Source of the DNA: Oxytricha trifallax
Taxonomy: Eukaryota; Ciliophora; Spirotrichea; Sporadotrichida; Oxytrichidae
NCBI GenBank assembly: GCA_000711775.1
Contig: ARYC01000254.1
Location: forward strand, 87,857-151,856
Direction: 5' to 3'
Length of the DNA: 64,000 bases
The notes beneath the pieces are model-generated. The model made no database searches. It was not told the DNA's origin and worked only from the letters and a program-made list of their open reading frames with translations. Position 1 is the stretch's first letter. Every line of letters begins with the position of its first letter. Position numbers and translations under genes: made by a program. Of the stretch, positions 12,066 to 24,480 are shown in pieces.

Positions 12066-12520
12066 TATTTTATTAATTTATTTAATTAATTATATATTAT
12101 ATAATATCAATTTTATTTAGTACTTATTTTTCATATAAATATATGCACTTATAATCTAAATATTTAAATTTATAGTTTAAAAAAATGTAAATTTTTGCTA
12201 TGAATATTTTATATTAAAATGCTTCTATAAGATTCCTATTAAGAATAATAAATATCTAATATTTTAAATAGCACATATAAAAATATATTTGATATATCCT
12301 TAAGATAAATCTCAAAATCTTTAAATTAAATTTTGTTGATTTTTTAAATACAAGATTAAATATTTATTTTACAACTGATAGTTTTATAGACAAATTAGAA
12401 GGATTTCTAAATAATTTAAAAAATATATGAATAAATGGTAATAAAGTTTTAAAATATATAAATTAGTCACTTAAAACTAGATTTTTTAATATTTTGTAAA
12501 TATCTTAAATTTATCATAAT

Positions 12521-12893
12521 CAAAATCCCAAAACACCTGAAGGAGGTTTATAAATTCTTTGATTTGTAGAATTATTTTGGGGACTTGGTATTATAAATAG
12601 GTTTTAATATGGTATTTAAAGTAAATTTATTTAATCACTCATGGTGCATTTTTGGATCATGTGGGAGTAGTCTAAATTTTTTCTTACTTAAAGATACTTA
12701 ATTATCTCTTTTGAAATATCCAATCTTGAGTTTGGTTTATTATCATTATTAATTTAGACATTTTTTTGGTAAATAAATTGCTTTATTCTTTCCTTACCAT
12801 CCTTATCACACCTTGTAGAGTAGTAATCGTTGCGAGGCATATCGCATCCTCTATTATTATTGCTGCCATTGCCCACAAATCAAATTGAAAGTC
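12521..12893 (-). mobile_element. Truncated TBE remnant
   Basis: The left end reads CAAAATCCCAAAAC after an AAT, a slightly mutated TBE end. It is followed by a GATTTGTAG...TTGGGG stretch matching the inner part of the terminal repeat of the complete TBE at 33106. Further in, the minus strand encodes DLWAMAAIIIED, matching the DVWAVAAIILES segment of the TBE kinase in the same relative orientation. The element ends at about 12893, where array-gene sequence resumes, so the other 90% and the second end are missing. Confidence 0.72.
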
Positions 12894-13167
12894 TCCATCT
12901 CTAGGCCTAAAAATTATATAGGAATTTTTTATAAAATCTTCAATGCAATATCTTATTTCATTTTTAATTAAAAAAGGAAAATTTAATATCATTATTTTGT
13001 AGCATTAAAAACACAGTAAATAAAATTTCTCTATGTCTTAATTAAGAGTATCCTATTTAATATTTTTTCTACCAATATGTTGTCACATAAATGTACAGCA
13101 AATTAAAATACGACATTGATGAATTGCTTGACTTACAGTTATTGAATCTGTAATGAAATTAATTCAT
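12894..13167 (-). pseudogene. Array copy truncated by TBE remnant
   Basis: The 5' part of an array gene starts at ATG 13165-13167. The first CxxC has decayed (Phe-Asn-Asn-Cys) and later Cys are gone. A TGA arises after about 83 codons. Sequence similar to IEDFIKN of the copy at 9917-10585 remains up to the junction with the TBE remnant. The 3' half is absent, replaced by the transposon fragment. Clearly dead. Confidence 0.7.
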
Positions 13168-13892
13168 ATATGCCTTAAAAAAATTATAGTATAATTCAAA
13201 CGAATATATAAATTAATAAGTTAAGGATCGCGAATTGATTAAATTTAGTTGATTGAATATTAATAAAATGGGATTAATTGCGCATTTGACATTAATTCGG
13301 TAAAAAATTAAAACAATTTTTAATTAACTACTATTTATATAATAAAGTAATTTAATTATATTCTTTTTAAAGATCCTATAAATTAAAATTTAGTGCATTT
13401 TTTTAATCTATTATTAAATTAGGAATAATTCTTTTTATAGAGCATTTCTATATGAGACATTTATTTAATTTTGAATGGAATTCAAATATATATAATATAT
13501 GATTAATATGAAATAAAATCTCAGATCTCATTAAAAAATGTGAAATATATGAATCTTTATTTTTAATTCATATAAATAATATAAGAATAGGTTATAAATC
13601 TTTATTTATTGGATATATAAGTAAACCATTTTTAAAAATATTTATAAGAATAATAAAAATAAGATATTAAAAAAATCTTTTTATTAATAAAAATATGATT
13701 TATTTAAGATTCTAAAAAATATTTAGATTTTTTATATCTTAGAAATTATCGCAAAATATAGGGAAATAATTAATTTAGCATAAGTGCAATTTAATTTAAA
13801 TTTAAAGAAAATAATTGAGAAAAATAAATAAGACTATAAAAGAACCTTTTTCAATAAATCCTTAAAGTAATTATTTAAAATTTTGTATAACT

Positions 13893-14554
13893 TCATTAAT
13901 TTTAAGGATTAAATTCTTCAGGCATTAACTCCTTGATTTTATCTAAGATCTTTTCCTTTTCTTTAAGTTTTAACTTTTCAATTTGCTGATCATAGAAATT
14001 ATTAGTATCTTCAATTGACATTGTATCTTTCAAGAAAAGTGGCTTATTTAATTCAATGCATTTCCATTTAGCTTAAGTTATTTCTATAATTTTCTCATTT
14101 GTTTACTAAATTTCTTCCGAAATAACATTTTGAATGTTAATTATGACTTCTAATTGACTGTCATTAATAAGTTTTTCACTTTTAATATCCAAATCATTGA
14201 ATTTATTATATAAATCTATGTTGAAAAGAATTTCTATTTCTTCTTGTAAATTAATAATTATTTCAATAACTTTTAGATATTTAGTAGGGTAACAAATATT
14301 TTCAAGGTATGATTACTCTAAAATTTTATAATTTTCAATTTAAGTTTTTATCTCATCTTAAACAAAAGCCTATCCAATTACCTTTTTCTGATAGCATATT
14401 TTACACATTAATTCAAATTTGTTGGACTTGATAAATCCCATTTAGTATTCTTGAATGTTATTGGATTATCACATTTGTATTTAATGTTAGTATAACACAA
14501 AAGAGACTCGCACTTTGTATTGCATTTATTGCATTTGTAGAGTGGCTAACTCAT
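13893..14554 (-). pseudogene. Array copy with 4-bp deletion frameshift
   Basis: All family blocks are present (CNKCN, KYKCDNP, CKICYQKK, LKDTMSIEDTNNFYDQQ, LMPEEFNPQNQ), but the length of 662 bp is not a multiple of three. The break lies between Trp-Asp-Leu-Ser and Ser-Asn-Lys-Phe: compared with the sister at 11394-12065 four bases are missing there. Everything after it is in the next frame. It is a recent loss, since the rest of the frame is clean. A sequencing error could also explain it. Confidence 0.7.
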
Positions 14555-15112
14555 TTATTAATGGATTTAATAATTAATTTTTAATTTTTATTTTATATTA
14601 TAACTAAAATGCATCAATAATTTGAATATTTATATTTTTTCAATAGAAATTTTGGAAATGATTATAAAGCTATCTAAAGCTTTAATTAGATTTAAAAAAC
14701 AATTGTAATTAAATAATTTTTCAATTTTAGGAAATAATTTCATTATAATACTTCAACTTTTTTAATTCTAAACACACTAATTTCCCATTTCACCATTGAT
14801 AGTTAATTGGCAAATAAATGCAAATTCGAAATATTTACAAATCATCTAAATGAAAGTTCAATATTAGCATTAATTTATAAATTATTAAAATTATTTTATA
14901 TTATAAAAAAATAATCTTATATTTACAAATATCAAAGTTTTTGCATTCAAATTATGCATTTATATTTTGAAGTTAGGTTATGAACATGAATATGTATATT
15001 TCAATATATTAATGTGAAAAAAATTAAGTTTTAATCTTTATAGTGTATTTATATATCTGATAATTGATAATAATTAAATTAAAATTATTAGAGATTTCTT
15101 CAGTAATTAATT

Positions 15113-15882
15113 AATTTAATGGATTATTTTCATTTGCTAGAATCTTTTGAATTTTATTGTAGAGCGTTTATTAATTTTTTTAATTAATTTACTGATTTAC
15201 ATTTAATAAAAAATATAGTATCATCTATTGATATTGTATCATTCTCTTATAAAACTTTTTTCATTTTATTACATTCATTTTTTCCTTCTAAATTTATAGA
15301 ATTTTATCTTTTGTTTATTATATATTTTCTTAAATCTTATTTCGAATTTTTATTATAAAGTCTTAATGCAATTCTTTCAACACACCTTTGAATACTCTTT
15401 TCAAGATCTTCAATATAATCCTTAACATCAAAATGAAATAATGTTTATAAATATTAAGACTTATCTTTTATTTTCTTTGAAATATAAACAAAATTTTTAA
15501 AAAAATTATAGCCTAATTAAACTTAATCAAGATAAACTTCAACTTTATTTATATTTGATAAATATCTCATCTTTTACAAATGGTAATGATGTAATTTTAT
15601 TTTCATAACACTTCGAGCATTATTTATTATTAACAATTGATGCTAAACGGAAAAAAATCACTGAGGCTTTAAAAACCAGATACATTATGTAAAATTAGTC
15701 CCACCCCTCAATTTTAAATCATCGAGCATAAAAAGCTAAAATAAATATTTTATAAGTTCAGAGATCGCATTATGTATTTTTAAATTCATTTTGGCCATCA
15801 ATCTTGTAGGAGATTCGACTGTAGAAAAATAAGGAAGCAAAATATTATTTGAATTTATTGCATTTTTAAACCTTTTACTCAT
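15113..15882 (-). pseudogene. Heavily degraded array copy
   Basis: A start-like MSKRFK at 15880-15882 is followed by a frameshift that destroys the CxxC pair. Only scattered family words survive (a Thr-Met-Ser-Ile-Asp-like block near 15225). The terminal PEQFNP block is lost, although an ATTAATTTAATGGATT remnant marks its place near 15113. It is most similar to the decayed copy near 32385-32915, so both may descend from one already broken copy. Confidence 0.6.
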
Positions 15883-16082
15883 TAAATATTAAAACTTTTA
15901 GATCTAAAAGTCATATTTAAAATTATAAATAATTTACTAAAAAGTAATATTTAATAAAATAAAAAATCTGAAATTATTTAAAATCTTAATAGTTATTAAT
16001 TTAATTAGATAATTAAAATTTCTATAAACTTATAAATAAGGTAAAAATAATTCATTTAAAAAAATTAAAACTAAAAAATAGT

Positions 16083-16751
16083 TCATTAATTCTAGGGGTT
16101 ATACTGCTCAGGGAATAACTCGTGAATACTTTCATAAATCACTTCTTTTTCTTTCAATTTGAGTTTTCCAATTTACTGATCATAGAATTTTGAAGTATCA
16201 TCAAATGACATTGCATCATTTTAGATTAGATCCTTGCTAATTTCAATGCATTACTCTTTAACTTTCAAAATTTCTCTGATATTTTCCTTTGTTTGGATAA
16301 TATTTTATGAAATCTCTCTTTTTAGAGAAATTAGTAATTCTTAATTACAGTTTTCCACATAATTTTCAATATTTCTTTACAATTCTTTAAAACTATTGTC
16401 GACATTTAAATTAAATAGATCTTGATAATCAAGACTTTGTTGCTTAATTTTCTATATAACTGGAGCATATTTTCCATAATAAACTAAATCTTAACTGATA
16501 GAATTTTAAATATTTCTAATGTTATTCAATTATAAACTAATCTCATCCTACACAAAAGGTAAGCTTATTATCTTTGCATAATAGCAAGGTTTGCATAGTA
16601 ACTCAAATCTTTCGGATTGTAAACGGGAGAAATCCCATTTTTTGTTTTTAAATACATTTGGATCTTCACATTTGTATTCAATTTGACTAAAACATAACAA
16701 ATATTCATGTGGAGTCTTGCATCTATTGCATTTATAGAGAGTTTTATTCAT
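16083..16751 (-). CDS. Zinc-module/coiled-coil protein
   Basis: An uninterrupted 222-codon frame plus TGA. Ligands: CNRC at 8-11, Cys near 20, KCEDP near 28, CKPC near 57-60. The coiled coil is followed by NDAMSFDDTSKFYDQQIGKL and the tail LFPEQYNPQNQ. The segment HEYLLCFSQIEYKC is the clearest version of the family's middle Cys region. No IES, no membrane segment, no nuclear-localisation cluster seen. Confidence 0.77.
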
Positions 16752-17206
16752 TTTATATTATTAATTATAATTATACATTTTTTAAATTGTTTAATATATA
16801 AACATTTGTAATTGAATATTTATTTCTTAATTCTTAAACTTTCATTATAAATGTCAACACCAACTCTGAATAAATTTGTTATTATATCTAATATAGTAGA
16901 TTCTCTATTTATTTTAACATACTTTAATTTAAAAATTAAATATCTTAATTAATACTATTTCCATGAATTTTAAGGATTTAAAATAAAAATATAACAAATT
17001 AAAATATAAAATTTAAAAATCCTTATTATTCGATTTAGTTATTGGAAGAAATCATTTTTATTCCTAATTTAATTTTTTATATAGTAATTTATAGTTCATC
17101 GATATATTTAAGAATGAATTAAATGTACAATAAATTTATTATTACTTTTAATATAGTTAATATTCAATTTAATTAATTAATTTTAAGCATAAATAATACC
17201 AATTGT

Positions 17207-17875
17207 TCATTAATTTTGAGGATTAAACTATTCGGGTAGCAATATGTGAATTTTATCAAGTATCAACTCCTTTTCCTGTAACTTTAGATTCCTAATTTGC
17301 TAATCATAAAATTTTTTTGTATCCTCAATTGACATTATATCATTTAAGAATAGTTGTTTATTATACTCAATGCATTATTATTTAGCTTCAGATATTTTTA
17401 TTATTTTTTCTTTTGTTAAGGTAATGTCATCAGAAATAATTTCTTAAAGATTAACTTGGAATTCTTAGTGAATTTTATCTATTGATGCAACAATATTATA
17501 TGATAATTCATTCAGTTTCCTTTCAATGTCAATATTAAATAAGGTTTTAATCTAGAGAGATTCAAATTCTATTTTCTTGGTGATTTCTACAAATTTCGAA
17601 TATATTTTATAATCCTGTAATTCCAATTTTTATAAATCTTTCAATTTCTAAAGTTCAGATTATATTTAATTTTGAAAAAATGGTCTTTCTAGAAGTTTGG
17701 AGTAAAAGCAATTATTGCATAAAAATTAAGTGCCATTGTCAACTAAATTATTGATATCCCATTTAGTTTTCTTAAATGATTTTGGATCCTCACACTAGTA
17801 ACATATTATAGGAAAGCAGTGTAGGTATTCATGTTTTGTTTTGCACTAACTACATGTGTAATGAGTTTGGTTCAT
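17207..17875 (-). CDS. Zinc-module/coiled-coil protein
   Basis: An uninterrupted 222-codon frame plus TGA. It starts MNQTHYTCSQCKTKHEY, with CSQC at 8-11, a CYQCEDP segment near 26-31 and CNNC near 58-61. The coiled coil carries FNIDIERKLNEL and the tail LLPEQFNPQNQ. It is the intact sister of the broken copy at 18983-19654: the blocks SDDITLTKEKI and IETFFQN-type linkers agree at the DNA level. Function unknown. Confidence 0.76.
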
Positions 17876-18202
17876 TTTAATAATATTTATACGAATTATA
17901 ATTAATTTCAGTTATGTTTCCTTTTTATAGATATTTAATTGAATATTTAAAGTATCCAATATTTTTAATTATACATTCTTTTTATTTGATTTTCTTAATA
18001 TTCAATTTTTAAATTATTTTTAAAAAATGTAATAATTATTAGATTAATGTCATTATTTAAAATTTTTTTTAAAGACTTTGTAAATCAAGTTTTTTACCAA
18101 TCAAAAATTATTAAATATTGGTTTTCAATAAAAAGTATAAAAGTTTAATAATAATAATATATATGTTAGAGGTAGAAGTCGTCTTAGGTGGACAAAAAAC
18201 TT

Positions 18203-18213
18203 CCCCCCCCCCC
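18203..18213 (+). repeat. Poly-C tract
   Basis: A run of eleven C after AACTT in otherwise AT-rich DNA, a strong local outlier. It could be a decayed transposon end or simple slippage; no paired G tract is seen nearby. Confidence 0.7.
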
Positions 18214-18559
18214 ATTTTCTAATTGTTATATTTTATCTTTTGAGGCTTATATTACATTATACATTTTACTTAAATATAATTATGAATTGCTTATGAATCT
18301 TACCTACATAGTGTTCTACTTTTTATTGATAATCTGTAAGACTATTCAATTTTTAATTTTTAGTTTAATAGTTGAGATTTTGTAGCTTATAATGCTATTA
18401 ATCTTTTTATAATACTTATACAAGGAATACTTTGAGTATTGAGTTTTATAAGTTTTGTTATATTTAATTTAAGAATAAATTCAATTTAGTACATAAACCC
18501 TAATTCATATTGATTTCATATCATTTAAACACACATAAATTAAAGTTTTGTATTCCTAA

Positions 18560-18690
18560 ATTCGGAGTAGTCTTATATTATAGTTGTGAAAAGTTTAGGG
18601 TTGTCACATTTATATTTTATTCGAAGGTAGTAGTATAAAAATTCAAATTTAGAATAACATTAATTGCAATATTTTAGTTGTTTCGCTCAT
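18560..18690 (-). pseudogene. 5' fragment of an array copy
   Basis: An ATG at 18688-18690 followed by MSETT and a frameshifted remnant of the CxxC module. The words for CDNPK (near 18595) are still readable on the minus strand. The coiled-coil half is not recognisable between 17876 and 18560. A remnant of a duplicated copy. Confidence 0.5.
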
Positions 18691-18982
18691 TTTATAACTA
18701 AGTATATTTTAAAGATTATAGAAGTAAAATATATTTAAATGAATATTGTAAATATTATAATAACGACAGAAAATCCTTTTATATACTAAGAAATTTATAA
18801 ATTTGATAATTTAGATTTTATGCATAACAACTAAGATTATTAATTATGCAAATAAAATTTTTTATATAAATAAATAAAGCATGATATTGATAAAATTAAA
18901 AGGAAATAAATAGTTATGTAAATTTATTAAATAATTAATTACTTATTTAGGATTATTATTAAAATAAAAACTTATTAATTCT

Positions 18983-19654
18983 TCATTAATTTTAAGGATT
19001 AAACTATTCAGGCAACATTTTGTGAATTTTATCAAGAATTAATTCCTTTTCTTCCAACTTTAGCTTGCTCACTTACTAATCATAGAACTTATTTGTATCC
19101 TCAATTGATATTAAATCACTTATAAATATTTGTTTATTATGTTCAATGCATTTTTCCTTTGCTTCAATTATTTTTCTTATTTTCTCTTTTGTTAGGGTAA
19201 TGTCATCAGAAATAATTTCTTAAAGATTAACTAGGAGTTCTTAGTGAATTTTGTCCTGTGATGCATAAATATTTTATTATAACTCATTCAATTTACTTTC
19301 AAAATCAATATTGAATAAGTTTTTAATCTAAAGAGATTCAAGTTTTATTTTCCTGGTGATGTTCACAAATTTCGAATATATTTCAAAATCCTGCATTTAT
19401 AATTTTGAAGATCTTTTAATTTCTCGAGTTCAGATTATATTTAATTTTGAAAAAATGGTCTTTGTAGAAGTTTACCATAAAAGCAATTTTCGCATAAAAA
19501 TTAAAATTTATTTTCATCTAAATTATAAAAGTTCCATTTTATTTTCTTAAATATTTTTCAATCCTCGCAATTGTCCCATTTAAATAAAGGATAACAGTAT
19601 AAGTATTCATGCTTTGTTTTGCAATCAGTACAATGCAGAAAGAGTTTGGCTCAT
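18983..19654 (-). pseudogene. Array copy with early frameshift and TGA
   Basis: Family blocks are all present, including TDCKTKHEYLYC, CENCF and the tail PEQFNPQNQ with TGA. The start MSQT is out of frame with the first Cys pair by one base, and a TGA sits in the CED-P-K motif where the sister copy at 17207-17875 has Pro. With two lesions it is called broken, although the second half is well preserved. Confidence 0.6.
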
Positions 19655-20299
19655 TTTATAATTATTATTATAATAAAATATTATAATTAGTTCCATTTAA
19701 GTATCTTTTTAATGACATTTAATTAAATATTTAAAAAATTCAAAACATCAAATATTTATTTTTGTAAATAAGCATAAATAACTTTGAATAATTATTAAAC
19801 TATGCCTTTATTAATAAATGCTTAATGATTTTAATATAAATAAGAAAATAAGTAAATTTTACATTAAAAAATTTAATAAATATATTTTTATATTATTCTA
19901 TAAATACAAGTTAAATATCGTGAAAAAGATGCTTTATAAACTTTTTTAATTATATTTTTTTTAAATATCCATTTAAATATAAAATTTTAGTATTTAATGT
20001 GTTTAAAAATAAAAAAAAATTAGAAGTATGGTACAGATCAATTTCAATTATTGAACTTTAATCTTATTATTAGATACATCTTAAACACTAAAAAGAAATA
20101 TATGACTTAATTCATGCTTACTTTGCTCTGGTATTAATTGGATTAATAAATTTTTAGAAGAAATGATTGCATTAATAATGTGTATATCAATAAAATAAAA
20201 TTAATAATATAATTAATAATATAACAGATGCTAAAGATTACAAAAGCATAAAAATTTAAGTTAATTAAAAATTTTTGAAATTAAAATCTGATAAATTAT

Positions 20300-20968
20300 T
20301 CACTAATTTTAAGGATTAAATTAGTCAGGCAATAACTTATGGATATTATCATAGATTGCTATTTTCTGATTCACTTTGAGTTTATCAATTTGAAAATCAT
20401 AATAATAATTTGTATCTTCAATTGACAACGATCCATTTAAAAACAGAGCCTTATTATTTTTAAAATTCTATTCTCTTGCATTCTAAACGTCTTGTACTTT
20501 CATTTTTGTTTGCTGTATATCTTCTTAAATGTCATTTTATAAATTTATTAAGAAATCTTCGTGAACTTTGTCCAATGATAATTCTATACTCTATGATAGT
20601 TATTTAAGTTTACTTTCAATATCTATGTTGAAAAAAGATTTTAATTGAAGAGAATGTTTTTGAATATTTGTAGGAAAATCTTAATATTTTTAATAAATCT
20701 TGAAGTTTTGCATGCTTTAATTATGCAAATCTTTTAAGCTTTCTAGTTAAAATCGTATTTCTTTTTAAACGAATGGCTATTATATTATTTAAAGTTTATA
20801 GCATCTTCTGCATAAAAGCTGAAAATCTTTTTAATCATAATCTTAGAAATTCCAATATTTATTTTTGAAAACTTTTTAATTGTCACATTCAAACTTAAAT
20901 TTGTTTAAGCAATACAAATTTTCATATTGTTGCTTACATTAATGGCATTTATATAGATCTTGGTTCAT
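20300..20968 (-). CDS. Zinc-module/coiled-coil protein
   Basis: An uninterrupted 222-codon frame plus TGA (terminal codons AAT-TAG-TGA). Ligands: CHQC at 8-11, Cys near 20, FECDN near 28 and CRRC near 57-60. The coiled coil contains FFNIDIESKLKQL and NGSLSIEDTNYYYDFQIDKL, with the tail LLPDQFNPQNQ. Codon use and length are typical of the array. It is directly followed on the right by the Merlin-type MITE. Confidence 0.76.
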
Positions 20969-21237
20969 TTATAGAAAATAAATTTATTTCTTTTTGTCTC
21001 AATATAAAATTTTGTGTTTCTAATGACTTAAATATTCAAATAAATGATCTATAATTCTAATAGTTTTATTCTTACTTCCAATGTTTTACATATTGATTCT
21101 TATTTTAATGTATATAGTATTACTATAAATTGCACTTTATATTACCATAATTAATGAACAATTTCAGCAAATAATACTTAACTAAAGTTAATTAATATTT
21201 ATTATAAGATATATTTTCTATAACAAAGATATTTATA

Positions 21238-22324
21238 ATTATAATGGGGTGTTGTTAACAATTGCTCACACATGCCCCAATCGCTCACACATTTTATTTT
21301 ATATCAATTTTCATCAAATCAAAAATTCTGGCAAAATTAATTCTGATTTTTAATCTCTATTTTAGACTATATATAGCTATTTTAGAATAATTTAAACTTT
21401 TGGGGGAAGTTTCCCGACCCCTTCGGAAGTTAACTGTTCCATACATAAATTTTGTGATATTTAGAATTTCTAATAAACTTATTCACAAATTTTGACTTTA
21501 TTATTAATAATCTAGCATAAAATATCATTTATACCTTGATATATCATTCAAATTTTAATAAAATACAAATTAATTATTATTAAAAACAAGTACATTAGCA
21601 TTTGTTTTAATTTTATTATTTGACAAAGAATAATAATAAACCTTAAAAATCATATATTATAAAAGTTTTTTAGTATATGGTAATGATAAAGATGTTAAAA
21701 TTAAAATATATCGAACATTTTTATTGCCAAAAAATATACAATTTAATGTTGGGAGCAGGATACTTCTGTATGGGACGGGAAACTAAACGGATTTGATCCC
21801 CCAAACTTCTTCTATTTAATCTTTGCTAAAATTTAAAGATCCTTTCCTTATAAATCAACAATAGCCTTTTTTGTTTTGTTTGGTTCTACAGCATATAAAA
21901 AGATCAATATCTGGACCAAAATTCCAAATAAAATTTTTGAGATCATATCATCATCTTTGAATTTGTGTATTTAGAGTATTAGATTAATACTTATATAATA
22001 AAACTTTATTAGTGTTTTTAAAAGAGAATTTTAAGCATTATGATAGTCTTATTTTTTAATCAAAATTCAATTAACGGAGTCTGTTCAATAAAAAAATTGA
22101 AATATATTAATTTTTTCATTATAAAAAGCTATTTAACACTATAAAATTAAGAAAAGATTATTTATAAAAGTTTAAATTATTCTAAAATAGCTATATATAG
22201 TCTAAAATAGAGATTAAAGATCAGAATTAATTTTGCCAGAATTTGTGATAAAAATTGATATAAAATAAAATGTGTGAGCGATTCGGACATGTGTGAGCAA
22301 TGGTTAACAACACCCATTGTAATG
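21238..22324. mobile_element. Merlin-type MITE, about 1.07 kb
   Basis: Terminal inverted repeats of about 150 bp (21247-21399 and 22164-22315) begin GGGTGTTGTTAAC and contain two to three copies of the TTGCTCACACATG motif also found at the ends of the complete element at 29826-31525. Flanks ATTATAATG (21238-21246) and ATTGTAATG (22316-22324) form a 9-bp target duplication with one mismatch. The interior has no transposase. It holds a second, smaller unit (about 21400-21830) that resembles 62058-62495. A non-autonomous passenger of the Merlin transposase is the simplest reading. Confidence 0.85.
21400..21830. repeat. Internal repeat unit shared with 62058-62495
   Basis: It starts with TTGGGGGAAGTTTCCCGACC and ends with GGGACGGGAAACT...GATCCCCCAA, an imperfect inverted pair. 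Inside it shares short blocks (TCTAGCATAAAATAT, CTTGAT, TTCAAATTT) in the same order with the stretch at 62058-62495. It may be an older element caught inside the MITE. Confidence 0.45.
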
Positions 22325-22561
22325 AATATTATATTTATTTGAATAAAAATTAGACTAATTTAATCACAACTCTTATCTGTTTAAATGCATTTTATAAATG
22401 AAAAAATTATTAGAATTTAATGAAAAGCATTTTAAATATTTTAAATATTTACAAAATTTAATTATAAACTTCTTCTTGCTATAAAATACAATAGCAATTA
22501 AATCTTTTTGAATTTAAAATATATTAATTTTTAGAAATAAATTAATAAATTATTATATTAT

Positions 22562-23230
22562 TCATTAATTTTATGGATTAAATTGTTCAGGTAAGAACTT
22601 CTGTAAATCATTGAAAATCTTTTCTTTTTCTTTTAGTTTGAGTTTGTCAATCTGCTTATCATAGAATTTAATAGTATCATCAATTGACATTGTGTCATTT
22701 TTGAGAAGTGACTTGTTGAGCTCAATAAATGTTTCTTTCATTTTCAATATATCTGCTATTTTAACTTTCGTTTCATTAATATAATCTGAGAAGATATTTT
22801 GGAGATTAAAAATAAAATCATCAAGAATTTAATCTAAAGCAAACTCAATAGACTTTTCCAATTCACTTATTTTACTATCTATATCAATGTTAAAACAATC
22901 TTGTATATCAATTGATCATTTTTATATATGTTAAGCAATGTCTTAATATTTAGAATAAATTGAAATATCATTTGAATTAGAATCTGATTTTTCATTATAT
23001 TCTTCAATTTAATTTTAAATTTCCTCTTGCACAAATGATTATGATAAAATTTTCTTTATATAACATTAATTGCATAAAAATTAAAATTCATTGTCATCAT
23101 ACGAAGAAAAATCCCATTTTTTACTTTTGAATTCTCTAGGGTCATCACATTAGTACATTATTAAATTATAGCAATTTAAATAATCTTTAGCTTTCTAGCA
23201 TTAATTGCATTTATATAGGGTCATTTCCAT
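22562..23230 (-). pseudogene. Array copy with one in-frame TGA
   Basis: The frame from ATG 23228-23230 to the terminal TGA is 223 codons long without a length change. It shows CNQC, QCDDP, CNQC and the tail FLPEQFNPQNQ. A single TGA lies at 22916-22918 (codon 105), inside the coiled coil. Since TGA is the terminator in every other copy, this should truncate the protein. Otherwise it looks fresh, so the nonsense change is probably recent, or a read error. Confidence 0.65.
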
Positions 23231-24480
23231 AAAATATTCAAATATATTAATATTAATTAAATGCTTCAATTAATATTTATAATATTGAAGGAAAAAATTT
23301 GAGAATTTGGAACACTTCAACTGATATAAAATTCAATAAATAAATAAGGTAAAGATAAAATTACGATGATATGTCATTTTGGAAATATATTGTTTATTTG
23401 TTGTGAAAGGAAATGGTTATTTTTTTCTCATAATTAAAGTGAGATTATTTATTTTTATTTAATTCTTTCAAGAATCTATGTATGACACTCTTAATTAAGA
23501 TGTATAATTGATTTAAAAAGGAAATATAGACTAATAGTAAATTAGATTCTTTAAAGTTATGAATAAAAGGAACTTAAAGTTTGGTCATTTAAGCAACATT
23601 ATTCATTTAAAAATAATGGATTTTATTTATATTTAAAACCGTAAGTTTTTTTAAAACAGAATTTATTAATTTGAAATAATAAAAATAAATTAGATATTTT
23701 AAAAGTATTTTATTAAAACAAAATTCTATTCTAAAAAGTACATTCCTAATAATTAGTTACAAAGTTTATGATACTACTCTAAAATTTAAAAATAGATTAA
23801 ATAAAAACATAAGAAGACTTAAAAATAATTATCATTTTATAATCTATAAGACTATTCCTTCAAAAATATACGAATTTGTTGATAATATACTTTTATACAT
23901 AAGTATAATTTGACTATTTTATAATAAAATAAGAGCAAATTACTTATTTATAATATATTTATTTATATAATTTTTATCTTATTTAATACTCTATGACCTT
24001 AAATCAGTTTAATATAAATACTCTAATTATTTAATTTTAAGCTTTATATATTATGCATTTATCTGTATAGTTAAAATCTGAATTAAGAATTTAGTTCAAT
24101 AAATAGTAATTTGTGAAAAAATGTGAAAGAATCTTTTTTTATAGCAAAGAATTGCACATTCATCAAATTTTCTTAAACTCAATCCACCAAAATTTATCAG
24201 TAATTATATAGGCATCTGTTTTAATAAATTAATTAGTTTATTTTCACTAATCTATGGTAAAACAAGATTGCAATTGATAAAATATTCAGACATTATAAAA
24301 AAAGTAGTCTTAAAAAATTATAATTTCTTTAAAAATTAAAAATGATAAAATAAAATATTTTATTTAAGAAAATGCTTATAGATATGGAGAAAAAAAACTC
24401 AAAATTTATATTAAAATTAAAAGTATTTGTTGAATTTAACAATTTAATGAAAATTATGTTTTTAAATATTTTATTTTATC
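23231..24480. other. Long AT-rich spacer without a gene
   Basis: About 1.25 kb between two array genes. I see no conserved family words, inverted repeats or GC-rich blocks. Confidence 0.6.
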
